Shown: piece by piece, positions 24,863 through 33,747 of the stretch
How positions within the stretch are numbered: position 1 is the first letter of the stretch
Layout: the number at the start of each line of letters is the position of its first letter
DNA from: WTKD01 sp965243525
GTDB lineage: Bacteria > Spirochaetota > Spirochaetia > WTKD01
DNA: 64,000 nucleotides
Assembly: GCA_965243525.1 (NCBI GenBank)
Contig: OZ251568.1
Location: 62,001-126,000 of the forward strand
Reading direction: 5' to 3'
Notes under the pieces: generated by a model
The model's database searches: none
What the model was told of the DNA's origin: nothing
Seen by the model: only the letters and a program-made list of their open reading frames with translations
Position numbers and translations under genes: made by a program

Positions 24863-27745
24863 TTAATCGCCTTCTTGCCAGGCGAGAAGTGGCCAGTGGC
24901 CATCTTCCTCCCATTTCCATGAAGTTGTAGAATCCCGTTGACGAAAATCTCTCCTCATGATAATTGCTGCAGTTGCATCATTTTTCACCCGTACAAGGCC
25001 ATCTATTGTGTAGTAGCGGATGATTCCCTGAATATCAAACGTTCCACCACCAACTCCTCGTCTTTGTCCCGTAAGATTCACGTCAAAATAACCTCTTATC
25101 AGGCTGTTATCTTCACTGTATCCTACTAATCCACCGATATAGCTATTTCCTGATACTGCACCTGTTGCATAACTAGCGGTGATCTTGCCACTATTGTTTC
25201 CTACTAGCCCACCGGTGTAATATCTTCCTTTTACTGTTCTTACTGCATAGCTATTAGTGATGCTGCCATGATAGGAATTAGAACCTACCAATCCACCAAC
25301 GTTTTCATCTCCTGTTATATTTCCTTTTGTATAGCTGGTGATGATTTTGCCAACATTGTATCCCACCAGCCCACCGACGTGATACTTTCCTGCCACTGTT
25401 CCTACTACATAACTATTAGTGATTTTACTGCCAGAAAATACACTTCCAACCAATCCACCAACGTTTTCGCCTCCTGTTACAGTTCCGGTTGCATAGTTGG
25501 TGGTAATGCTGCTAAAGAGACTAAAACCCAATAATCCGCCAACGTTTTCGCCTCCTGTTACAGCTCCAGTTGCATAGCTGGTGGTAATTCTGCCAGAAGA
25601 ATTAAGTCCTAGTAATCCACCAACGTTTTCGTCTCCTGTTACAGCTCCAGTTGCATAGCTGGTGGTAATTCTGCCAGAAGAATTAAGTCCTAGTAATCCA
25701 CCAACGTTTTCGTTTCCTGTTACAGTTCCAGTTGCATAGCTGGTGATGATTCTGCCAGAAGAATTATATCCTAATAATCCACCAACGTTTTCGCCTCCTG
25801 TTACAGCTCCGGTTGTATAGCTACTGATGATGTTGCCGTAATCATATACCCCTATTAATCCACCAACATATCTATTCCCTCTTACATAGCCTCCCAAAAC
25901 ACGAACATTTTCTATCTTACCGTTGCTTTTTCCTGCAAGCGCTCCTACGAAATCCTCTCCGTGGATGCTGGGATTCTCTTTGGTTCCCGGAGCAAGCTCA
26001 AGGCTAAGATCATATACTGTTCCCTCTCTTCCTATGCTTCTAAACAATCCAACATGGGTTTCACCTTGCTTCATTATCTTTAGATTGCTGATGGTTTTGT
26101 TGTTTCCCTCAAAAATTCCTGTGAAGGGAGCATCTTTGTCACCTAGTGGTTCAAAATTTCCTGTCAGAGATATATCATTTGCAAGAAAATAGTTTGCATC
26201 TAAATCATCTTCAATGTTTCGAAAATCTGCTTCAGTGTGTAGTATGATGAATTCTGTCTCAGGATTAGTAGTAGGTGTATTATTTACTATAGAATTTTCC
26301 CTAGATATAAATTCAGGCCATTGACCATCGCCCACCCACATCCAAACTTCTGCGAAATCCCAATCATGGAAATCACTTTGCGTAATAACTGATGCACGCA
26401 TAGAATGATCAGTTCGCACCGTGTTCTCTGTTGTATAATAGGGAGTAACTTCTTTGGTATTAAATTCTCCGCCGCCAACTCCTTGTCTTTGTTCAGTGAG
26501 ATTCACCCCAAAATAACACTTTGTTATGGAATTCGCAGAATAATTGTCCCCTACCAATCCACCGACACGATCTTCTCCAGACACTTCTCCTCCGGCATAA
26601 CTAGCAGTGATGTTACCACGAAAACTGCGTCCCACTAATCCACCAACTCGAAACTCTCCTGCCACATTTCCCGTTGCATAATTATCAGTGATGTTACTAT
26701 GGGCAGCATAACCTACTAATCCACCTACGTTTTCGATTCCCGTTACAGCTCCGGCGGCATAGCTCGTGCTGATGGTGCTACTATCTTTATACCCTACTAA
26801 TCCGCCAACATTATCCATTCCCGACACGTTTCCTAACGCATGACTATCGGTGATTCTGTTGCTTGAAGCCCCATATCCAACTAATCCACCAACGTTTTCC
26901 TCCCCTAATACATCTCCTGTTGCAGAACTGGTAATAATACTGCTAGTGAGAGTATTGCCCACCAACCCACCAGTATTGTTAATCCCCGAAACATCTCCTG
27001 TTGTGTAGCTCATGGTGATGTCTCCATAAGAATTATGGCCTATCAAGCCACCAACATAATCGTCTCCTGACACATTTCCTGTTGCAGCGCTCTTGAATAT
27101 GCGGCTATCATCATCGTTGAACCCTATTAATCCACCGATGTGGTTATTCCCTGAAACATCTCCTGTTGCATAGCTAGCGGTGATACTGCCGCCAAAAGTA
27201 TTTCCTATCAGTCCACCAACCCTTTCGCCCCCTCTCACATAGCCTCCCAAAACATGAACATCTTCTATGATTCCTTCACTTTTTCCCGCGAGAGCTCCTG
27301 TGAAATCTTCTCCGTGAATGCTAGGATTCTCTTTGGTTCCCGGTGCAAGTTCAAAGCTAAAATTACGTACTATTCCTTCTCCCCCTATCTGTCCAAAGAA
27401 GCCCACATAGTCTTCAGTTTGTCTTTGTATTCTTAGATTGCTGATGGATTTGTCGTTTCCTTCAAAAATTCCTGTAAAAGAATTGTTTTCATCTCCTATG
27501 GGGACGAATTCTTCTTGCAGCTGTATGTCATTTGTGAGAATAAAATTTCCATCAAGGTTATCTCGCATTTTTTGGAAATCAGCCTCTGTAGCGATAGGTT
27601 CAGCATTACTAGCGAATTGTATATATTGAGTTGATACAGAAAATTCAGGCTCGACTGATGACTGCGGTGAAAATTGTGCCGCACCTCCAAGCACAATACT
27701 ACTAAGTACTACACCAATGAGCAGATATGTCGATTTTTTTAGCAT
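24863..27745 (-). CDS. GLUG-repeat exported protein, two modules, no lipobox
   Basis: 960 residues with the same N-terminus as the previous protein and again Gly at the lipobox cysteine position (L-G-G21-A-A-Q). Two modules: N-cap about 52-190, ten or so GLUG units, SYFGVNLTEQ-like end (written here C-Y-F-G-V-N) and C-cap W-D-F-A-E-V-W-M-W near 475; then a second N-cap near 500-620, about eleven GLUG units, G-Y-F-D-V-N-L and a divergent C-cap R-D-S-T-T-S-W-K-W. Five units in the second module form an 81-bp tandem array at 25480-25884. The two N-caps and the 299-bp block link it to both neighbours. Surface exposure and variation are inference. Confidence 0.85.
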   Translation of the reverse strand: MLKKSTYLLIGVVLSSIVLGGAAQFSPQSSVEPEFSVSTQYIQFASNAEPIATEADFQKMRDNLDGNFILTNDIQLQEEFVPIGDENNSFTGIFEGNDKSISNLRIQRQTEDYVGFFGQIGGEGIVRNFSFELAPGTKENPSIHGEDFTGALAGKSEGIIEDVHVLGGYVRGGERVGGLIGNTFGGSITASYATGDVSGNNHIGGLIGFNDDDSRIFKSAATGNVSGDDYVGGLIGHNSYGDITMSYTTGDVSGINNTGGLVGNTLTSSIITSSATGDVLGEENVGGLVGYGASSNRITDSHALGNVSGMDNVGGLVGYKDSSTISTSYAAGAVTGIENVGGLVGYAAHSNITDNYATGNVAGEFRVGGLVGRSFRGNITASYAGGEVSGEDRVGGLVGDNYSANSITKCYFGVNLTEQRQGVGGGEFNTKEVTPYYTTENTVRTDHSMRASVITQSDFHDWDFAEVWMWVGDGQWPEFISRENSIVNNTPTTNPETEFIILHTEADFRNIEDDLDANYFLANDISLTGNFEPLGDKDAPFTGIFEGNNKTISNLKIMKQGETHVGLFRSIGREGTVYDLSLELAPGTKENPSIHGEDFVGALAGKSNGKIENVRVLGGYVRGNRYVGGLIGVYDYGNIISSYTTGAVTGGENVGGLLGYNSSGRIITSYATGTVTGNENVGGLLGLNSSGRITTSYATGAVTGDENVGGLLGLNSSGRITTSYATGAVTGGENVGGLLGFSLFSSITTNYATGTVTGGENVGGLVGSVFSGSKITNSYVVGTVAGKYHVGGLVGYNVGKIITSYTKGNITGDENVGGLVGSNSYHGSITNSYAVRTVKGRYYTGGLVGNNSGKITASYATGAVSGNSYIGGLVGYSEDNSLIRGYFDVNLTGQRRGVGGGTFDIQGIIRYYTIDGLVRVKNDATAAIIMRRDFRQRDSTTSWKWEEDGHWPLLAWQEGD
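25480..25884 (-). repeat. 81-bp tandem repeat array, five units
   Basis: Units begin at 25480, 25561, 25642, 25723 and 25804, a constant 81-bp (27-codon) period. The units at 25561 and 25642 are almost perfectly identical. Each encodes one GLUG unit of the form S-S-G-R-I-T-T-S-Y-A-T-G-A-V-T-G. The frame is kept with any copy number. Confidence 0.85.
25861..26159 (-). repeat. 299-bp block shared with 20084-20382
   Basis: Counterpart of the block in the three-module gene, constant offset 5777, about six differences. It encodes the N-cap of the second module. Confidence 0.8.
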
Positions 27746-27772
27746 TTTCCCCTCTTTTTATTAGATATTTAT

Positions 27773-27801
27773 ATAGTAATTTCTCAGAATTCTCTTTGCT
27801 T
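27773..27801 (-). promoter_or_regulatory. Promoter cassette copy 2 (GLUG gene 24863-27745)
   Basis: Keeps the TACTAT box (27773-27778) and the leader of copies 1 and 3, but the -35 region has been replaced by AAGCAA (27796-27801), because the 3' end of the VOC gene begins here. It may be a weakened promoter. Confidence 0.45.
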
Positions 27802-27813
27802 CCCGGGGCAAGC

Positions 27814-28158
27814 TTAAAGCTGCCACAACCCATGATCATTAGATCCAAGAATATAGATTGCAAATTTCCCTTTCTTCGGAATTTCCATTGGTGGCATGGC
27901 TATTTTTGCGCCCTCAGCCTCTATGTTTGCTACGGCTTGCTCAATGTCATCTACGAGCCAATAAGGACGAACCACGGGCTCCTCAGTATCTCGCAGTGGC
28001 CCTCTTATTCCGACGATTGAACCATCGGATAAGGTGCATGTTCTCGCCCCGCCGAGAAATTCATCTGGTTCGCTAAAACTGATGGAATGAGCTATCTCAT
28101 ATGCTTTGCACACTGCATCCGCATCATGCGAAACAATCTCTAAATAGTGAATTTTCAT
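27814..28158 (-). CDS. Small VOC-fold protein
   Basis: 114 residues from the ATG at 28158, which has AAGGAG upstream; a longer in-frame version runs into the promoter repeat and is not credible. One VOC half-module pair: opening strand M-K-I-H-Y-L-E-I-V-S-H-D-A-D, central GGARTCTLSDGSIVGIRGP, and closing D-D-I-E-Q-A-V-A-N-I-E-A-E-G-A-K-I then a final strand with HGLWQL. Glyoxalase-family proteins of this size act as dimers and may be enzymes or resistance proteins; the substrate cannot be named. It stands between the GLUG cluster and the rluD-like gene and uses the GLUG promoter cassette. Confidence 0.75.
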   Translation of the reverse strand: MKIHYLEIVSHDADAVCKAYEIAHSISFSEPDEFLGGARTCTLSDGSIVGIRGPLRDTEEPVVRPYWLVDDIEQAVANIEAEGAKIAMPPMEIPKKGKFAIYILGSNDHGLWQL

Positions 28159-28211
28159 TGCTACTCCTTGATGATTTTTACCATCTTTTTCTTTTTTTAT
28201 TAGATATTTAT

Positions 28212-28240
28212 ATAGTAGTTCCGCGGAGTTCTTTGTGCAA
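28212..28240 (-). promoter_or_regulatory. Promoter cassette copy 3 (VOC gene)
   Basis: Minus-strand TTGCAC (28235-28240), 17 bp, TACTAT (28212-28217). The stretch 28194-28252 is closely similar to the sequence in front of the GLUG gene at 24663, including the leader up to the ribosome site. Confidence 0.55.
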
Positions 28241-28357
28241 TGGAGGTTGCGGGCGTATGGATGCCATTCCATCACCAGGGATCTTGTATGGATGAAAAGT
28301 GATGCACTATAATTAACCATTCGCAGTGTCGTTGTATATTCAAAAAATCTGTGCGCT

Positions 28358-29323
28358 ATGCGGGAAATGAATACAGTGTGTACTCAGTACATTGAAGAAA
28401 AAGTTGTGCTGCCAGAACAAGAAAGGATGCGCATTGATACCTATGTCGTCCACGCAGGACATTGTGCAACGCGATCTTTGTTTAAGCGACAGTGCAAAGA
28501 AATCCTTGTTAATAACCATCCTGCCAAGATATCAACCTTGGTGAAGGAGGGAGACCATATATGCGTGCGTCTTTTGCAGGAAAAGCCTTATGTGTTTTCT
28601 CCGGAGGATATTCCTTTGGATGTTCTCTATGAAGATGATGATGTTTTGTTTGTAAACAAGGCAGCAGGGATGGTTGTGCACCCCGGCAAGGGAAATAGAA
28701 GGGGAACATTGGCGAATGCCTGTGCTTCGTATCTTGTTGACGAAGATTGGGGAGCAGGTGCAGATCACGAACGGTTGGGAATTGTGCATCGATTGGATGC
28801 AGATACCAGTGGTGTCATCGTCGTCGCAAAGCATGAAGGGGTGCATGCGTGGTTGTCAGATGCCTTTGCACAGCGAACAGTGGAAAAGGAGTATCGCGCT
28901 GTTGTTAAAGGAAGGCCAAAGATTGCAGAGCAATCCATCGAAACCTATATCAAGCGAGATGTGCGCAGAAAGACGCAGTTTATCGTCGATCATGAACGTG
29001 GAAAGTGGGCGATTACTACGATGCGTTGTCTGAACGGTGGGGAGTACAACAAGAAGATATACAGTTATGTTGCTCTTTTTCCAAAAACGGGGCGAACACA
29101 TCAATTACGCGTGCACATGAAATACATAGGTTGTCCAATCCTTGGTGATGCAAAATATGCGCGAAGTGATGCTGTCTTTGCTGATGCGACATTACATCTT
29201 CATGCGTATAGGCTAAGAGTACCGCGCTATCATTCAACAGAAAGGTATGACGTTGTTGCTCCGCTCCCGGATAATTTTCAAACAACTTTACAAAAACTAC
29301 AGATAATATCTCATAATGTGTAG
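28358..29323 (+). CDS. RluA/RluD-family pseudouridine synthase
   Basis: 321 residues with an N-terminal S4 RNA-binding domain (about 25-85) and the RluA catalytic domain. The active-site motif is H-R-L-D-A-D-T-S-G (Asp at about 152). The usual D-V-L-Y-E-D-D-D-V-L-F-V-N-K-A-A-G-M-V-V-H-P and the late G-R-T-H-Q-L-R-V-H blocks are intact. It isomerises uridines in 23S rRNA; RluD is the best guess but RluC-type specificity cannot be excluded. Starts at 28358 or at the next ATG at 28367. It is the first gene of a plus-strand run with murI, rsgA and mutS2. Confidence 0.9.
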   Translation: MREMNTVCTQYIEEKVVLPEQERMRIDTYVVHAGHCATRSLFKRQCKEILVNNHPAKISTLVKEGDHICVRLLQEKPYVFSPEDIPLDVLYEDDDVLFVNKAAGMVVHPGKGNRRGTLANACASYLVDEDWGAGADHERLGIVHRLDADTSGVIVVAKHEGVHAWLSDAFAQRTVEKEYRAVVKGRPKIAEQSIETYIKRDVRRKTQFIVDHERGKWAITTMRCLNGGEYNKKIYSYVALFPKTGRTHQLRVHMKYIGCPILGDAKYARSDAVFADATLHLHAYRLRVPRYHSTERYDVVAPLPDNFQTTLQKLQIISHNV

Positions 29324-29335
29324 TATATTATTACT

Positions 29336-30181
29336 ATGGATATAGCTGAAAACAGGTCTCAAACAGAACCTATCGTTATTATAGACTCAGGCGTTGGGGG
29401 ACTTTCGCTCGCAGAGTCTTTCATTGACAATGTCCATGATTCTGTTGTCTATGTCGCTGATACTGCTGGATTCCCTTATGGAGTCCAAATCCCCGAGGAA
29501 TTGCTTGAGCATCTTGAGCAGTTGATAACGCATTGTATACGCACTTTTGCAACAAGGCGCATTATCATTGCCTGCAATACTGCAACAATTATTGCCATTG
29601 AAGCGATGCGAAAAAAATTTCCTGAGGTCACATTTGTTGGTACTGTCCCGCCAATAAAGATGCTTGAACGCTATGCGAGGAATACGCGGTTTGGTTTGCT
29701 TGCATCTGAGACGACATCGTTTCATGGTTATGCAAAAAAACTACATCAACTGTTTTCATCTCGCCATCAAATGGTTACGATTCCGGCAACTCAGTTGATT
29801 GCCGATATAGAAGATTTCGCTCCTCAATGGGATCATCCCACCGTCTGTCGAACCATTGAAGAACTTGCAAATAGTATCCGAGCGATGGGTATTCAAACCC
29901 TGGTGCATGGTTGCACCCATTTCTTTCATGTCATTCCTGTGTTTAAGCGATACCTTCCGCAGCTTGGTCATCTCGATGCGACAGAAGGAGTCGTGCAAAG
30001 AGCGCAATCTCTCTTTGAATCCATAGAACCATCTGAACCTTCCCAGGATGAAGGTGGTGTTCATGAAAATCAAAAGGCGGTTTTGTATACCACCAATGAT
30101 GAACCACAACAAAAATGGGCGGCAATCGCCAAGGTTTTTTCTTTGGAGTGGAAAGGGAACATGATGTTGACAACACGATGA
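29336..30181 (+). CDS. murI: Glutamate racemase
   Basis: 281 residues. Makes D-glutamate for peptidoglycan. The two catalytic cysteines are Cys80 (IIIACNTAT) and one near 193 (VHGCTHFF); the substrate motif IDSGVGGLS is at about 16-24, and ADTAGFPYG replaces the common G-D-T-A-x-x-P-Y-G. No Shine-Dalgarno sequence precedes the ATG, which lies 12 bases after the previous stop. A TAGTAT box overlaps that gap, so a separate start is possible. The 3' end overlaps rsgA by four bases. Confidence 0.92.
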   Translation: MDIAENRSQTEPIVIIDSGVGGLSLAESFIDNVHDSVVYVADTAGFPYGVQIPEELLEHLEQLITHCIRTFATRRIIIACNTATIIAIEAMRKKFPEVTFVGTVPPIKMLERYARNTRFGLLASETTSFHGYAKKLHQLFSSRHQMVTIPATQLIADIEDFAPQWDHPTVCRTIEELANSIRAMGIQTLVHGCTHFFHVIPVFKRYLPQLGHLDATEGVVQRAQSLFESIEPSEPSQDEGGVHENQKAVLYTTNDEPQQKWAAIAKVFSLEWKGNMMLTTR

Positions 30182-31275
30182 CAGGAATTGTCTGCCGACG
30201 AAGTTCATCCAAGGTGGATGTGTTTGATTGTGAACACCAAGTCCTTGTTAAAAACTGCACAATCAAGGGCAAAAAACTATCACACATAGAAAAGAACAAT
30301 CAAATTGTTGTTGGTGATCGTGTTGAATTGACTGAATCTGCACAGATTAGTCATCGCTATGCAAGAAAGAACTCCTTTATGCGATGGCTTCCTCATATTG
30401 GAAAACCACAAGTACATTGTGCGAATATAGATGCAATTGCTTCTATCATTTCATTCGATGATCAACTGTGCGACATGACATTTGTGACTCGGTGCATAGT
30501 GGTGGGGGAATATATGCAGATACCGGTGTTTGTCGTCTGCAACAAGGCTGATCTCTGCAGCAAGGCAGACCTGGAACTGCTTGCATCGAATATTCAATCC
30601 ATAGAGATTTTGCGAAATGAATACTATCCCTATGATGATGAGGACGATGCTGCATCGGACCAAGTGCAACGACTCTATACATTTTTTACCCTGCTTGAGG
30701 AACGATTGGGTGCACAATTTGACCGACTTCCTCCACGATTACGTTATTTTTGCCTGCTTGCAGCATTAGGATATCCGGTTTGTCTTTGTTCATTGTGGGA
30801 TCAGTATATGAGCAAGGAACTTGAAGGGCTTTTTCGGGATCAGACGATTGCGATATTTGGCCCTTCAGGGGTGGGAAAATCAACCCTCTTGAATGCGGTA
30901 GTTCCTGGAGCGAGGGCGAAAACCAGGGAGGATCGCGCCTTTGATGGACGACATACGACGAGCACTGCAACATTGTATCGTGCGGATTCCTATAACTTGA
31001 TCGACACACCAGGAATGGAGCATGTGCATCTGTATGCATTTCCACTCGAAGCAATCATCCATGGATTTCGGGAATTTGTTGCCTTGAGCACCGGGTGTAA
31101 GTTTAGAACCTGTTCACATCTTGCAGAACCAGGGTGTAAGGTAAGGGAGTTCGCTCAGGATAATGTCTATTTTCAGTTTCGCTATCGTATCTACAAAAAC
31201 TTGATCGAAGAATGGCGTCGCAGTGAACAATCGACCGCATGGTATGAGAAACGAAAAATGGACACGGGATTATGA
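30178..31275 (+). CDS. rsgA: Ribosome small-subunit GTPase RsgA
   Basis: 365 residues from the ATG at 30178, overlapping the murI stop as ATGA; a longer frame extends into murI but does not add family sequence. The permuted GTPase order is clear: N-terminal OB domain, G4 (V-C-N-K-A-D-L) near 121, then G1 (GPSGVGKSTLLN) near 227 and G3 (D-T-P-G-M) near 280. The zinc site is C-K-F-R-T-C-S-H-L-A-E-P-G-C near 306-319. RsgA helps mature the 30S subunit in the cytosol. It is part of the rluD-murI-rsgA-mutS2 run. Confidence 0.93.
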   Translation: MTGIVCRRSSSKVDVFDCEHQVLVKNCTIKGKKLSHIEKNNQIVVGDRVELTESAQISHRYARKNSFMRWLPHIGKPQVHCANIDAIASIISFDDQLCDMTFVTRCIVVGEYMQIPVFVVCNKADLCSKADLELLASNIQSIEILRNEYYPYDDEDDAASDQVQRLYTFFTLLEERLGAQFDRLPPRLRYFCLLAALGYPVCLCSLWDQYMSKELEGLFRDQTIAIFGPSGVGKSTLLNAVVPGARAKTREDRAFDGRHTTSTATLYRADSYNLIDTPGMEHVHLYAFPLEAIIHGFREFVALSTGCKFRTCSHLAEPGCKVREFAQDNVYFQFRYRIYKNLIEEWRRSEQSTAWYEKRKMDTGL

Positions 31276-31283
31276 GCTGATCG

Positions 31284-33695
31284 GTGCTGAGTGACATGGA
31301 TATGCGTGATAAGGCAACGAATAACAGCAAGCAGGTGCTGGAATATACCAAGGTTTTGGACCTTGTGCGGCTCCATTGCAGAACCGAAAGGGGATACGAT
31401 TCATTTTTGGATGAGGATATTCTCCCTTCTGAATTGGATCGTCATGCGAGTTATATACAGGACCTTATGTTCCATGAGGTGGTGTTGCCCTCAACGCCAC
31501 GACGTCTTGGAGGCATCACAGAGAGCATCACTGCAGCAAAAAAAGGACGAAGATTACGTCCTGCAGCCCTGTACGACATTAAAACGTGGATGCAGTTTTA
31601 TCAAAGGGTGCAGGGGCTGCTTGAACATACTGCAGAATGCCATGCCCTGGCGCAATCAAGACTGTCTTCTGAAATTAACAAGGCGCTTGTCCCCTTTACT
31701 GAAGAGGGGGTGGATGCAAGCAAGGATGCGCAATTGCAATCGTATAGGCAACGAATGCAGGGGCTCAAGAAACAACGCTATGCGTATACAAAACGTGAAA
31801 TTGGAAAACAGACTGCTTTGTTTCGCAGTCAGGAACCGGCCTTGCGAAATAATCGATTGACGTTTGCGCTTGCCAGTGGTGCAAGACTTGAACAACAGAC
31901 AATCCTCACCGATAGTTCCGATTCTCAGGCAACGCATTATGTTGAAGATGAACGCTTGATCGGGTTCAACAACGCAGTGCAAGGTGAGTTGAAACACATT
32001 GAAGAACGCATTGACGAGCTTTGCTCAATCGCATCGCAAACCATAGCGGAGCATGCGGATGCATTTTTCTTGGCTGAGGATTCTTGTACGTACATTGATC
32101 GATTGTGTGCAAAGGCAAGTTATGGAGTTGAGATTGGCGGATCGGTTCTTGTTCCTGATGGAGATAATTTTCTCTTGCACGGTGCACGCCACCCATTACT
32201 TTTGATGGATTTTTGCCCCATCCATATCGCACTCGATAAGGGTCGACGAATGTTATTTCTCAGTGGTATGAATGGCGGCGGCAAGAGCATCACCATGAAG
32301 ACATTGGCGGTTTTGGTGCTGATGGCACATCAAGGTATTCCGCTCCCTGTTGAGGCAGATTCACAAATGCCGCTTTGCACCGGGATCCATTGCGTTATCG
32401 GGGATGAACAATCGATTCAAGATGCGCATTCCTCGTTTACGGGAAGAATTGAACGAATCGTCGATATATGCCATTCGCAGAAAAAAAATGAGTTGATCAT
32501 CCTTGACGAGTTTGGATCTGAGACTGATCCTGCTGAGGGGGCTGCAATTATCACTGCCTTGCTTGAACGGCTCATCGATACTGAACAATGGGTTGCTTTT
32601 AGCAGCCATATCCATCAGTGCAAGCTCTTCGCTGATACGCACCCACAGATACGCTGTGCTTCGCTGCAATGCACGCAGATCCATAATAAGAACTATTATA
32701 GTATAGCCTATGATGCGATTGGGTTGAGTAATGCCTTGGAGATTGCCGAACGATTTGGAATGGATGCAGATATAATTCATCGTGCGAAATCCATCTTGGA
32801 AGCAGACGAAGGGTATCGATCGTATACTTCGTATATACGCGAGAAAGCTGCGCTTGCTGAGCAACGAGCGTTTTTTGAAGCAGAAACCCAACGTATTCAA
32901 AAAGAAGAGAAGAAACTGCAAGATCAGACTCTGTCTCTTGAAATATCTTTGCAAAATGAGTTAACAACTGTACGAACTGAATTAAAGAAAATAAAACAAA
33001 AAACAGAATCGAGTATTTCCACAATCAAAAAGGACATCGAAGATGCTGATCATGCCTCTGAAGTCGATAAAAAGCAAGCGGAAAAAGAGATAAAGCAGAT
33101 GCGATCTGATCTCGCACAGCTTGAACGTGATCTTTCAGAAAAAAAGAATGCTTCTGTTGCGGAGCAAAAGACGATCATTCCACTTGATCAACTCAAAGAG
33201 GGTGATTTTATCTCTACATCGCTTATTACAACTCCGGTATGTGTTGAGAAAATTGTAGAAAATCGCAACTATGTTGAGGTTACTGCCTCCGGAAAGCGAA
33301 TGCGCATTCCTTTTGCTCAGATTCGTGAGATACGACGCGCACAAGTATCGAACAGATCAGGAAAGGCCCCAGTTCCTCGTTTCCAGAAAAGGGATCAAAA
33401 ATCGACAGAGGATAATGCTCGCGTTAATGATTCTAGTGATAGGAACATGGGACGTAATACGATTGATCTACGTGGTGAACGCGTTGTTGAAGCATTGCTA
33501 GGCTTAGAACGTTTTGTATTGGAATCACTCGAACAAGGATATGCTGAAATATGCATTATCCATGGCATGGGAACTGGATCTCTGCGACAAGCAGTGCAAG
33601 AATTTTTGCGAGAAAATCGAAGGGTGACTCATTTTCGTTTTGGTGAATTGCACGAAGGAAGTCATGGAGCAACCATTGCCCAGTTGATCAATTGA
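31284..33695 (+). CDS. mutS2: MutS2-family ATPase with Smr domain
   Basis: Up to 803 residues; GTG at 31284, with ATG at 31296 or 31302 as alternatives, none with a good ribosome site. The MutS core has a Walker A motif GMNGGGKSITMKT near residue 328 (where most have G-P-N-T-G-G-K-T) and a Walker B block DEFGSETDPAEGAA near 408. A long charged coiled coil (about 515-630) follows. The C-terminal Smr domain (about 715-803) has I-D-L-R-G and the H-G-x-G motif C-I-I-H-G-M-G-T-G-S-L-R. MutS2 proteins act in suppression of recombination and in rescue of collided ribosomes; the neighbour rsgA fits the ribosomal role. Confidence 0.92.
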   Translation: MLSDMDMRDKATNNSKQVLEYTKVLDLVRLHCRTERGYDSFLDEDILPSELDRHASYIQDLMFHEVVLPSTPRRLGGITESITAAKKGRRLRPAALYDIKTWMQFYQRVQGLLEHTAECHALAQSRLSSEINKALVPFTEEGVDASKDAQLQSYRQRMQGLKKQRYAYTKREIGKQTALFRSQEPALRNNRLTFALASGARLEQQTILTDSSDSQATHYVEDERLIGFNNAVQGELKHIEERIDELCSIASQTIAEHADAFFLAEDSCTYIDRLCAKASYGVEIGGSVLVPDGDNFLLHGARHPLLLMDFCPIHIALDKGRRMLFLSGMNGGGKSITMKTLAVLVLMAHQGIPLPVEADSQMPLCTGIHCVIGDEQSIQDAHSSFTGRIERIVDICHSQKKNELIILDEFGSETDPAEGAAIITALLERLIDTEQWVAFSSHIHQCKLFADTHPQIRCASLQCTQIHNKNYYSIAYDAIGLSNALEIAERFGMDADIIHRAKSILEADEGYRSYTSYIREKAALAEQRAFFEAETQRIQKEEKKLQDQTLSLEISLQNELTTVRTELKKIKQKTESSISTIKKDIEDADHASEVDKKQAEKEIKQMRSDLAQLERDLSEKKNASVAEQKTIIPLDQLKEGDFISTSLITTPVCVEKIVENRNYVEVTASGKRMRIPFAQIREIRRAQVSNRSGKAPVPRFQKRDQKSTEDNARVNDSSDRNMGRNTIDLRGERVVEALLGLERFVLESLEQGYAEICIIHGMGTGSLRQAVQEFLRENRRVTHFRFGELHEGSHGATIAQLIN

Positions 33696-33747
33696 ATGGC
33701 GAATAAATACATAGATTCTGCACAGAAGTGACGACACATAGAATAGA

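Noticed and set aside
25480..25884. Regularly spaced repeats that could be mistaken for a CRISPR array
   Set aside because: The units are contiguous coding repeats with an 81-bp period and no unique spacers, and no cas genes are near.
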